A stretch of DNA of 64,000 nt, from positions 18,977,001 through 19,041,000 of the forward strand of contig OU612067.1 of assembly GCA_914767715.1 (NCBI GenBank). The letters are read 5' to 3'. Shown here piece by piece: positions 52,201 to 62,721 of this stretch; position 1 is the first letter of the stretch; the number at the start of each line of letters is the position of its first letter. This stretch comes from Membranipora membranacea. Taxonomy: Eukaryota; Bryozoa; Gymnolaemata; Cheilostomatida; Membraniporidae. The notes under the pieces were generated by a model. The model had not been told where the DNA came from, made no database searches, and saw only the letters and a list, made by a program, of their open reading frames with translations. The position numbers and the translations under genes are program-made.

Positions 52201-55200
52201 GAGTAATGTCCACAATCTATTACTCCTAAAAAATAGCAAATCAACACAATTCTCCCAATAATTATGATGGTACACAAACGTTAAAAAAATGGGATAATAA
52301 CCATGAACTATTTCACAGATTGATCAATTTCCATGTGTAACAGTCATCTTTTGTGTCATCGTTGTGTATTTGGAAATCAATCCTTCACAAAATCAAGACC
52401 AATATTCGCAACAACAAAAAAAACCGCAGACATCAATGGAAAATATCATGAAAACATCACAATATAATGAAAGATATTAGAAATGATGATTTTTTTCTGA
52501 CAATTAATGTATTTTTATTAATGGTACAAACCTTTGAGATCCACTGGATCATAGTCATGGGAGAATAACTCCTCTACTTTTCTCTCCATCTGTACCTGTC
52601 TGTCCGACTCTCTCTCTATCACTACATGAGCTGGCAGGAACAGAGCCTGTGGTATGTGCTCCAGATTCTGCTGTCTGAATAAATAAGCAAAGCAAGTAAA
52701 CACGTTGGTAGCTTGATAAGCAACGTTTACTGCGCTGTTCCAGACCATGCCGTCATTAAATCATATAATAACTCTACTAGACTAAGGCTTGGTTCACATT
52801 GTCCCAGATGACACTAGGATGCCATCCCAGATGCTTATCCCAGTCACATTATAACATTCATCCCAGATGGCCATCCCAGTCAATGTTAACCAGAATATGA
52901 CACAATTCCAGACTGTCTGGGTCCGTCTGGGATAGCACCGGGAAAGTTCGTAAGCGTCAAACTTTCCCGATGCTATCTGTCTGGGTCCGTCTTGGATTGT
53001 GTCATTTTCTGGTTCACATTGACTGGGATGGCTATCTGGGATGGCTATCTGGGATGAATGATATAATGTGACTGGGATAAGCATCTGGGATGGCATCCTA
53101 GTGTCATCTGGGACAATGTGAACCAAGCATAAATTACCAAACCATTGCAAAACAACACGAATACAATTTAACACAACCTATCATCTGCTTCATTTGACTT
53201 CAGTTTACCGCATTCAGTTGAGCTCACGAGAATTCAAAAGAGAAGCGTCGTCAGATTGACAATCCCTGTTCGGAGATATATAAGGTATTATGTATAGAGC
53301 AGTCGCCAGACACACATTGAGCCACTCTACATGACTATTTATAGCTTAGATTATGACAAAGAAGGCAAGTCTTTGCGGTCCGTGGTTCACATTACTTTAC
53401 TTATACGTTTGTTGATTTATTCAATTTGGTCATGCAAGACAAAATGATCAAATTGAGAGCTGGGAAGTTGGATGATTTATACCTGTGTTTTCTGTCGGCT
53501 TTCTCGAGCACATCAAGTTCGCTCATCATATTATTATAATGTTGTCTCATCCGTTCTCTCTTAAGTGCATGAGCTCCTCTTACTCGAGCCTTCTCCAATC
53601 TGTCAATAATATACAAGAAAAGTGTTTATTGCAACTCCAGCAGGTTAATAATGAAGTTATTTAAATGAATAAAAGAAAAAAATTCAAAAAATTAGCGTGA
53701 CACAAAAACTAGATAGCATATTTTACAAAAAAAGCTATTGGCATACTTTGCAGTGTGGAGCATAATATACAAGATAATTTGTCGTTGATGCATCAAAAAT
53801 TATGTTTCTTTTACCATGGTTGGATTCTCAATAAATCAGTTAAGTCTTATGTAAATAGCCAGGGTTCCCAGGCTGCTGCTCTTCCTCATAATCCTATCAT
53901 TAGTAACCTAATCACACACAAGTTATTGCTCACAGGCCACAGAGAACCTAGTACATGTGTTCAAACTCTGCCCTGGTAGTGGTTTTCCAAAACCAAACCC
54001 TTAATGGAACGCCACAACCAACAAAGTTTATTATGCAACGTACTATTGTAACAGGTTCTAACGCCATGTAAAACAAATCTGTTGTCTCCCTTACGCCTAG
54101 TCGTTTTTATTCACATGAGTTCCATTGTTGACCATTACCCATATCATAACTTCAAACCCTAACAAAAGTGTCAATAATACCAAGATAAAATAGAGTCGTT
54201 CTATGAACGCTATTTTATTTGGAAGACAATTTATCATTCTGGGCGAATGTTTTCCATAACGAGCCAAATTACGGCAAAAGTGGGGGAGGATAGCTCTCAA
54301 CTGACCTTTCGTTTATGTCGCACTGGTTATGATGAGTTACCCCCTCTAGCCTATCATTCTCTAGCTCCGCCCCTGTGAGCCCGTCACACACTGAATCATT
54401 ATTTCTCTCTACTATACACTCCTCGGCTGTTATCGTATACGGATAAGTGTATGTGTCCGCATCTGTGAGCTGTCAAAAACAAATAAATAGGCGAGATTTT
54501 TAAACCAATTCATTTCATTTAATAAAGTGTAATATCTACCAATCAATAACATACAAAAAAGCTTATTCTCCTAACTAATTATTATTTTTGTGTGTATATA
54601 TTTCTTTCTTCTTTTTTTTTTGTTTATGAAGACAAAAAATCTTTCTTTGCTTATAACATATATATATATATGAAAACCTCAATAATAGTGATATGACAAG
54701 TAAAAGCAGCTAATCAAAAAATAATATTTATCAGAACAAATAGTTTTTCTATGTCAGATGGTACACACACTCAAACTTGTGAGGAGTGGTAGTGAGTGCC
54801 CTTTACTTTGTGAGGATCTCAGATGTCTAGTAAAAGTTTGATGTGTTGGGTGGCAGGACCCAGTAAAAGGAACTCACACCCCTCCTCTCATCTTTTGAGA
54901 TATGGTACTCTTTACGCCCACAACTCTAGGCGAATATGATTGAATCAAGGAAATGGGTCATTTCATCAGTTGACTTATCTTGGGGCTTTCATCTGTGTAT
55001 GTTTTATGTGAGGTCATCGAGACAGGATATAATGTAATGCCTCAATCAAAGAACAAGATCAATCATCAGGTTAAGGGCTCAAACGGTTGCGGTTAGCCAA
55101 CGCTCACTCGTTTTCGTGTTGATACTGGGATACAACAGTCCCACTTGCAACCTGTTTTAACCTCCATACTAGTCAATGGTCAGATATCGGCCAGAGAAGA

Positions 55201-57451
55201 TTAGTGTCTTCTTCTCCATTAGATAAACCCCTAATCAAATACATCAGTCTGTATCGCTGTTCTCAAAGATTACCACAGACCATAAAACGTAATCCCTCGA
55301 TCATGGCAGTGAAGGTACTCGATTACACAAACATACATACAAAGTCTAGGTGTTACACCGCGTAGCCTACCTGTACTTGTACAGCTTTAGCCTTGTTCAG
55401 CAGCTCTTTGAGATCAGGTCTTACGGGTGGAGGTAGACTAGCGACTTGTTTAGCTCTCATCTTCTCCTTAGCTAAGGCTAAGTTTCTGGCTTGTATTACT
55501 TTAGTTGACTCCGCCTCTTGTATTAATTTATCTTCGTACAACTAAAACGGGAGCAAATCAGTTGAGTTTGTAAAAAGTTAAGGTTATGGTTCTTTACTCC
55601 TCAAACTTGTATTGAGACCAAGATTGATCAAATTTGCCCATACTCCAGTTCTACCAATTGTACTCAGCAAATTTTTATTTTTATAGGCGGCTCAAGCGTG
55701 GTGGCATCAAAATACATATTATAACCTAATGATAACAACAATAATTTGTGTTATCCACAATCATATAATACTGAACATTGTAACTAAGAGGTTTCCTATC
55801 CTTATTCCACAAATGTGCTGACGACATATCCAATTGACCAGTTTATGAACACTATAAACACATATATATATTTATATGTTTATGATGAACACACACACAT
55901 TCAAGTTGGGAAAAAAGAACCGATTTCCATGAAGGATGAGAAAACAGGCTTAAAATGATGTAACATCACAGGAGGCAGTAGACTGGGATTCAGTCCAACA
56001 ATTTAAAGTTATCTACCCAGGTAGGGTGTGTTGGTTCGTTGTTCACACCAACAAACAAAACCCGACATGAACAGACGACTCAACAACAAACCAAAACCCA
56101 TCAGCCAATCAAAACAAAACACAAGCACATGGGTTTATTTAGAAATGCAAGATAGTGACCTATGAGTAGATAACACCACAGAAGCAATATCCAACATAAA
56201 CCGTAATACAGACAAGGCCCCATTGTTGGCCTGAATCCCAGGCTAGAGGAAAAGGAGAACCAACCTTTTCTAGAGCTGCCTCGTGTCTCTCATCGGCTCT
56301 TCTGTTGTTCTCCATCTCAGCTGCAGCTTTTCTCTCTAGCCCTAGATCCAGCTCATCAGCCTGGGTGTGCGCCGTCCCTATGTTCTTCAGTGACTCTGCA
56401 TAATCAAGCTCTAACTGTGTTATCTAAAATCAGCCAAATTATTATACATGTATGATTCTGTCAAAATAGTCGAACTACATGTGGGTAATTATGTGCTTTT
56501 TCTCAATAATGTTGCATATTGATAGTAGCAAGCAGGACCCACCTAGCTTATTTGGTCGTTGGTGATAGTTGAGGCCAGAGCCAAGCATAGAACCACAGCC
56601 ACTTAATAACTGTTACAAGGAATCTTCTAGGGCAAGTATCATCTAATTGCCTGTATCTTGAGTTCATGTCATAGAACCACTCTCAATGCAGGCAAGTTTA
56701 ATAAAGAGGTGTACCAGATCTATGTATGCCTTGGATAAAAGTGGTACACTCCTGCAGGTTACTAACCCTGTTCTGTTTTTCCATCTGCCATTCTGACTCA
56801 ATCCTATCAGCCAATAACTCCAGCTGCTTAACCTTCTCTTGTCTGACGGCCTCCAATCTCTTCTTAGATATCTCCTTCGCTTTCTCTCTCACCTAGAATC
56901 ATAATCAATAACATTTCAATGCTGCATTTCAACACACACATTATACATCGATCAGTCAAAAGCAATGTATATCCTAAACACACACATATGCTAGAAGAAA
57001 AAATAAATAAAAAATTAAATTTGGTGATCGAGCCAGGAATCGTTGAGTTCACAGGTTCAAAAAATTGGCAAAATTTGATTAAAATGATATTCATACAGTG
57101 TCAATATCCATTACAAAGGCCTTTTTAAACTGCATGACATAACACTTGATGGCACAGGCCAAAATTGTAAACCTTTACTTCCAACAGCACCTGGACATCC
57201 AATTTTATTGGTACATGGTTCATGGTACAGCTATGCCTTGATCATATGCTGAGCACAGAGGCTGTTGTCTTGATCAGTTTTTCTTTGGCTCACGAATACT
57301 TGATGTCCCTAATGATGTTGGACGGAGGCTATGATTAAACTCTCACCTGAATCAATCTGAGTTTGCGCCTTCTCTTGTTCTCTTCTCTCAGTATTCTCTC
57401 CACTTCTCCAGGACTCAGTCTGAGTCGTGATACTCCAGTCTGCTGAGGCAT
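34165..57451 (-). CDS. CEP295: CEP295 homologue, centriolar protein with C-terminal ALMS motif (copy B, complete)
   Basis: Thirty exons on the minus strand. In gene order: 57347-57451, 56767-56892, 56265-56423, 55371-55541, 54306-54469, 53483-53599, 52532-52674, 51874-52103, 51310-51435, 50732-50898, 50165-50285, 49642-49802, 49348-49478, 48460-48771, 47978-48205, 42766-43045, 42148-42354, 41756-41931, 41177-41351, 40844-41045, 40282-40490, 39895-40007, 39438-39665, 38805-39029, 38342-38437, 36968-37030, 36357-36457, 35828-36023, 35378-35489, 34165-34297. They total 4,977 nt, exactly 1,658 codons plus TGA. In copy A the ATG is preceded by an in-frame TGA 12 nt upstream. The N-terminus (RLRLSPG..., RRRKLRLIQVREK), the SLPPP motif and the KARVRGAHALKRERM segment match vertebrate CEP295. 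The last exon (RLYGQLEEVKQK... to the end) is an ALMS motif. The family acts in procentriole assembly and centriole-to-centrosome conversion. The middle is low-complexity Ser/Thr/Gln-rich and shorter than in the roughly 2,600-residue human protein. Confidence 0.9.
35188..35232. repeat. Imperfect palindrome around GGTCAATTGACC in CEP295 intron 29
   Basis: A 12-bp perfect palindrome extended on both sides by TATTTTAC and GGTAAAATA. A related half occurs at about 34670-34725 (TTTATATTTTAGCC ... GGTAAAATAGTT). It is likely a small repeat family. Confidence 0.4.
37576..38336. repeat. Minisatellite of ACACACAGAACGTAC-type units in CEP295 intron 25
   Basis: About 760 bp of irregular 11-20 bp units built from CACACACAGAAC followed by ATACA or GTACA. 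Long ORFs on both strands here (His-Thr-Gln-Asn rich on plus, Cys-Val rich on minus) are products of the repeat. Its right end lies only a few bases from the donor of exon 25 (38342). Confidence 0.9.
38614..38696. repeat. 26-bp inverted repeat with C-tract loop in CEP295 intron 24
   Basis: GATCCATTTTGCCAGCATTG and its complement (one mismatch over 26 bp) flank a 31-base loop starting with about 12 cytosines. It is probably a small foldback element. No function is evident. Confidence 0.7.
43805..47410 (+). other. Exon-like antisense segments in CEP295 intron 15 (copy B)
   Basis: Counterparts at 43805-43849, 44325-44460, 44828-44863, 45093-45128 and near 45698. Here the junction 44460 to 44828 gives CTA (Leu) where copy A gives TGA. 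The 36-nt segment duplicate has lost its GT donor. The intron is shorter than in copy A, lacking about 330 bp (copy A 5985-6315), and the stretch after about 47405 is replaced by unrelated sequence up to 47795. Confidence 0.3.
52787..53128. mobile_element. Palindromic MITE in CEP295 intron 6 (copy B)
   Basis: Orthologue of the 11846-12190 element, with the same ends. The central arms are more degraded here, with one arm missing a short CCCAGACGG stretch. The insertion therefore predates the duplication, or the haplotype split. Confidence 0.78.
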
Positions 57452-57893
57452 GCCTGCTGGTCACACGCCTTGCAGCTGATGACACTTTGGATAAATCCGT
57501 CTCTGATGATATTTATCACCCTACAGTGAAGTTACACATGAGTTATCCTTTTTTAGAAACCTAAGCAACATTCTTTCACCAAACTCTAAATGCAGGGCAG
57601 GTTCATTGGGTCATGCTAGATCTAGGCCTACCTAGTCATCATCAGGCGCTGTTAATCAAGGAGTAAATGTGTTGACTATATATATATATACATGTGTCAC
57701 TTTCACTTCAGTCAATTCCACTGAGATAACACAAAAAGTAAGTAAGCCCGGGCCTCCTCTTCCTACTGCCACAAACCAGACATACTATCTACTACACATT
57801 CCAGCCAAGGAGTACTCCTTGTTCCAGCAATGAGGTAAACAAACAGAAGAGACTCTGCGGCTTGCTAATTTATATCTTGCTAGGCCTTTGTTT

Positions 57894-57942
57894 GAGTCAA
57901 CCAATGAACTAAACCTCAGGAGGTTTAGTTCATTGAGTCAAC
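57894..57942. repeat. 33-bp micro-palindrome with 8-bp flanking repeat (copy B)
   Basis: Same sequence and same GAGTCAAC duplication as 16930-16978. It is shared by both copies and is therefore older than the split. Confidence 0.75.
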
Positions 57943-58340
57943 TAAGGTCCTAGTCCCACTAAAACCGACCAAGAAGTTTACTCTTTGCTCCTACCATGAT
58001 ATAAATGCTCATAAATCAACCATCAAATCCAATTGAACTCTTTAACTACCAATAGCTTTACACTAGGTGGCTACCCGAATCATAGAAGGACCATAATAGT
58101 GAGAGAGTTTTCTTATGGCAGTCATGAAACTATAACGAGTAAGAAGCGGTTGTGAGATCTCATCCCACAATAATGGATGAGAGTTCTGTGTCCCACGACT
58201 AATGTTTGAAAAAAATGGTTGTTGCCCATGGATGGATTGGTACAGGTAAGCCTATGTACTTCCCAGTCTAGGTTCTGACTGACTCCAAAAACAAACAAGC
58301 TAGCTTGTACTATGCCTAGATCGATTACGATAGGCCTACT

Positions 58341-58959
58341 CACCTACATCATGTTCAGCCCACAATCTCCCAACAAACAGTAACAACAGGCTTCTATTGT
58401 TACTGTATGTTGGGAGATTGTGGGCTGAACATGATGAAGCAATTACAACCATAGAGCCAGACAGATGAGATACATTACTCCTAGCCAGGGGCGTATATTC
58501 CAAAAATTTTCCCTCACTGACTTTTTAGAGATGAGCATAATGATTGGGCGCCGTAGGCGTGGCGGGGAGGGTGTGGGAGGGGCGCTTAAGCGCCCTCCCA
58601 GCACGGAAATTTTTGCATATCGGTAGCAAAATAGTGCAAGCAGAGAGGTATTTCAATAGCTCACTGAGCTGTTGGGTACTTTCAGAAAACAACTCAATAG
58701 CAGTAGAAGATTACGGTAAAAATGCTCCAGTTATAAAGCACCCATTTGAAAAAAAACTGACCTTGATGGGATTCGAACCCACAACAATCTGATTGACAGT
58801 GATTATAAAGCAGACGCTCTACACACTGAGCTATTCAGCCACTCACGGATATCCGTGGGCCGTGAGTGCTAATATACGCCACTGCTCCTAGCTTGGCCTA
58901 CTACACTACAGTGCACTTCATCATACAATAATACTTAAAATAATTACCATAGGTAGGCA
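58341..58959. mobile_element. Same palindromic element, copy B, left arm deleted and right arm interrupted
   Basis: About 105 bp of the left arm are missing compared with 17364-17693. The right arm is split by the hAT-type MITE at 58486-58884. The palindrome is therefore older than that MITE insertion. Confidence 0.75.
58486..58884 (-). mobile_element. hAT-type MITE carrying a tRNA-like Pol III unit
   Basis: The terminal inverted repeats CAGGGGCGTATATT and AATATACGCCACTG are flanked by the 8-bp target duplication CTCCTAGC (58478-58485, 58885-58892). Copy A has the empty site with one CTCCTAGC near 17620. CAGGGGCG ends and 8-bp duplications are hallmarks of hAT elements. Inside, on the minus strand at about 58766-58840, lies a tRNA-like stretch with A box TAGCTCAGTGTGTAGAGC and B box GGTTCGAATCC, followed by CAGTTTTTTT, a Pol III terminator-like T run. 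Whether this is a hAT MITE that captured a tRNA/SINE or a tRNA-like MITE family is open. Confidence 0.85.
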
Positions 58960-59359
58960 TATTAAATAAATTATAAAATAAAACTTACTTGACTTTGAGG
59001 AATAAATAATAATACTAATAAAAAAATAACATACCAAACAAATAGAACCTCTCTCTCTCTCTCTACAGTCAGAACAATAGAAGACAACTCCTAAAATTAC
59101 GCAAATTCTAAATTACACAAATTATTACACATAATACGGCAGTTACGCAAATTCACAAACCCGCAACACTTTGTGAACTCATAGTGCCTAGCTAGTTCAT
59201 TAGCAGGCAAATTAGTCTGATTTATGAGAAAACATGATTTTCTGTTTTTTAGCAGAATAAAATGTTACATCCTCTCTATTATTCCAAACAGGGAAACAAA
59301 TTCAAGTTTCTTTTTTGAAAATGTGATAATCGATCAACCACCAAATACTTCTTAACACT

Positions 59360-60575
59360 CAAGCTTTCGTTCAGCGCATTGAACAAGTCCTGAGCGGTGC
59401 TGAGATTGCAGGTGGGCATGTCGATGAACCTGGTCACCACCTTACCAGCCACACAGAGTCGAGCTAGAATAACAAGCTGTTTGTCAACACCCCGGTCTGT
59501 CGTCTCATCACACATCAAACCAAAGAACGAGGTGCGGCAGAGCTCACTCACGCTCTTGTTGAACTCCGGAGCGAAACCCTCTATAAATAAATGAAGGGCG
59601 AAGGTTTAGAAAGTGTACTATAGCCTACAAGTTTCTCTTACAGACTGCTTTGATCATGGAATCCTGGTGTTTGGAAATCAAAGCAGTCCGTAGGAGAGCA
59701 GAATCATAGTCCAAAAATTATTAAGTGACATTTCCGTAGGCTAAATCAATCAACCTACCTCGTATCATCGCCATAGTTTTTGTGCGGCGGCATCCGTACC
59801 GCTTTGCAATCTCCGAGTCTGGAAACATCAGCGGCGCCAGATCCGAGAAGTGGTCGGGCAGACTGAAGCTGCAGTTGTGCTGGGCAATCATCATAGAGAA
59901 TAACTCCTCAGCATTAGTAACCTGTAGAATGTGGAAGAGGCGTGAGCGTGATTGACAGAGAGACTCACCATGTCACCAACCACCCACCCATCATCCACTG
60001 ACGTTTGACAAATTTCATAACATAACAAAGGTCTAATATGACAAGATAATATATTCCACACCACAAATGTGTTGTGATTAGTGTGAACTGAACAGCCATA
60101 TTCTTCATCATCGTTGTTATTATCATGCTAGAGATTGAGGCTGAGTAGCTGTCTGTGTGGATGCGCAGGCTATCTGAGTGGCCCCCATCCATGATCCAAG
60201 CCAAGCCAAAGCAGGGGTGTTGTTGGTTGGTTTTGGCTTGATGATCATCATGGATAAGATTGTGGGCCACTGCCACTCACTCACTCCAGTCATTCAAACT
60301 CACCTTTGTTTGTATATCTGACTTAGAAGGAAAGAAATCAGATATTGATTTGCTGCTGAGAAGCATCCTCTCTGTCTCTATGTAGCCCTTACTTTTGGCA
60401 TACTGGGTGAGATCATTTGCACCCCCATGAGTAATTTTCACATCACATTTACAGATGAGATGGTGCAGAGAGCATGAGTGGAGCCGCATTTGGATGGCTT
60501 CACAAACGAAAACTTGGATTCCCAGGCTTTGCTATATTTGCATAAATATTTGGGTTTCTTGCTAGAAGAGGCCAT
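59360..60575 (-). pseudogene. hAT-like transposase (BED-type zinc finger, DUF4371-like) fragment, frameshifted and truncated
   Basis: Minus-strand exons at 60304-60575, 59759-59921 and 59360-59580 join with correct GT-AG sites. The first encodes MASSSKKPKYLCKY and a zinc-finger region with HGGANDL. The second has AQHNCSFSLPDHFSDL and MFPDSEIAKRYGC. The third has FFGLMCDETTDRGVDKQLV. All are typical of invertebrate hAT-like transposase-derived genes. The finger region is broken by a frameshift at a 5-bp direct repeat (CATCTCATCT on the coding strand). The reading frame ends where similarity to copy A resumes, so the catalytic C-terminal part is missing. It is absent from copy A. Confidence 0.8.
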
Positions 60576-61585
60576 GGACAGTTGTGGGTGGTAGTAGCCT
60601 ACAAGTTAGTGGAAGAAAACAGAGTTTGAGTCTTTGAATGAATGAAAAAACACTTTCTTACCCTTGCTTTCACACAGGAAACAAATTTTGTAACAAACAT
60701 TCAAAAGTGGGAAATCTGTTAGATTGTCAGAAATTCTCTGGCCAATTAGGTTGTAGGATTTGTGATTATGACCAATGAGACTGCTGTATTACGACACTAC
60801 TCAGGTTTAGTACCTATTTCTGTCAGTATATCCGATTTGTATCCAAGGTAATCAAAAATATTTCACTTGATGAAAAAAAAAATCCAACATTTTCTCAATT
60901 CAGGGAGAATTCAGGGAGGTTTTTGCAATTCAGGGAGGATTGCTCCAATTCAGGGAGACTCCCGGCCAAACCGGGAGGGTTGACAGGTACAATGTACAAA
61001 GTTCAGTATGAATCTCACACAACGACAAACTGATAGGCGATTAAATTGCAACTGATAGGCTATGTGAATTAATGATGTAAACAGACATTCCATTTTAGCT
61101 ATCAGTCACATTGCATCCAATAATTTATCAACCGTGACAGATTCTTGGCAGTTGAAATTGTCCCAACATATCCTTGTACTGTTAAATGTTTTTGAGGTTT
61201 ATGAACAACATTGAATTAGTTTCAGAAATAATTTCGGCAGAGATACACATGTGCAAAGTCCGCAGGTCAGCCACTTTGCCTAGCGAAGCATAGTTGTGAA
61301 AACAACAGTAATAGCATACACAGCTTAGCTTTGAAAACATCTTTGTAAGTAGTGTCAGCATCTTGGCAACTGCAGGCTTTCTGCTGCTGGGTGAAAGCTG
61401 CAAACAACTAGAATACCATTGTGAGTGACTCAAGGCAGCTAAGAGAATTGGATTGACACTGGGGTAGATGACAGAGGTAAGTGAAGTTCTACTTTGATGG
61501 TGATGTGGTTATGAATATTATGGATTGCTGTATGATGCTTTGACAATAGAAATATTTTGGCACTATCTAGGCAGCCATTCTCCCT

Positions 61586-61624
61586 GATCTAGGCAATGAA
61601 CTGAAGGGAGTTCATTGATCTAGG
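61586..61624. repeat. 23-bp micro-palindrome with 8-bp flanking repeat (copy B)
   Basis: Identical to 23125-23163, including the GATCTAGG duplication. Confidence 0.7.
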
Positions 61625-62721
61625 CCCGATCTAGGTCACCAGGAACTCATAATACATATTACAAATATATATTGCCATGAAGGACGTTTTGAAAATAATG
61701 GCAATGCCAACTTCAGTGAAGGTAAGCACAAAGCTGCCTTACAGTCGGCCTTTGTCCGATATAGTTGGAATGATACGCACCCTGTCTTGACAAGCCCCAA
61801 CAAAGCTTGTCAAGACAGGCTAGGATGATATAGTAGCTAGTAGAATTCAGATCATCAACAGGTGTTAGATCATGGCTGTGTTGATTAGAATATCGGTAGT
61901 ACTTGTATCCATGCTGAGTTTACTCAAGTTGAGCCCATCAGCCTTGTCAATGACATCTCAGGAGGCGTAGGTAGGCATCAAATGACCCACAGTTATCGTT
62001 ATATATGTAATCAATCAATCTTCCGCCAAAGTAGTGAGGGCCAATTTAATACTGTGAGGTTTTGTGGACGGATGTACTGAGACATAAAACGGTTTGAAAT
62101 GTTCCTCTAAAATTTGATTTGCTTGACTTGCTGGTTCCCTACAGGTCACATGACTTTGGATCTCCCCCTGAGCCTACTTCCTTGTTTTAGCTAAACTTTA
62201 AGGCTTAATTATACTAAAGCGTATCGTAGGCCGTAGACCGTAATAATTCCAGAATACAGACGTAATCCGTAATGCACTGGTGAGCACACTGCAACGTATA
62301 CAGCCTTAATAGGTTTGGTTAACAAACACCAGATCAGTAAATGCAAGTGTGCTTTCTTGGGAACAAGAGGAGCAGTAGTGAATAGAGCGAAATAGAGATA
62401 GTGATATTTAAGTTTGTTTGGTCTTTTAAATTCTCCCTGAGTAATGCGGTTTGTGGGTAAGGAGAATACGAGGGGAGAATCCCATGAGACAAGAGGGGAA
62501 CCCGAACTCGAGACCTTGCTTTATAGTTCTAAATGTGATTAATTGCTCCATCAAATCCTCATTCCAGTGATGTAATATAACAGGATATTCTAATATCTCT
62601 GTTCTAACTGCTGACCTGTGACTTTATTAGTAAATAAATAATGTACTTCATACAGTCTGTTTCCTGTTGATCCAGTAATATCTCATTGTCATACGGAGTC
62701 GGAGCACTGGTAGATTAGACT

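Larger units (their letters stand above)
57452..62721. other. Divergent intergenic region between CEP295 B and Roco-caspase B
   Basis: Homologous to 16467-24262 except for the hAT-type MITE, the hAT-like pseudogene block (about 59358-60988, which replaces 18443-20200 of copy A) and the absence of the Mutator-like element. No intact gene is present. Confidence 0.7.

Noticed and set aside
58766-58840. Functional tRNA gene (Ile-like)
   Set aside because: A and B boxes are present, but the acceptor stem does not pair and the anticodon loop is too long. It is part of a repeat.
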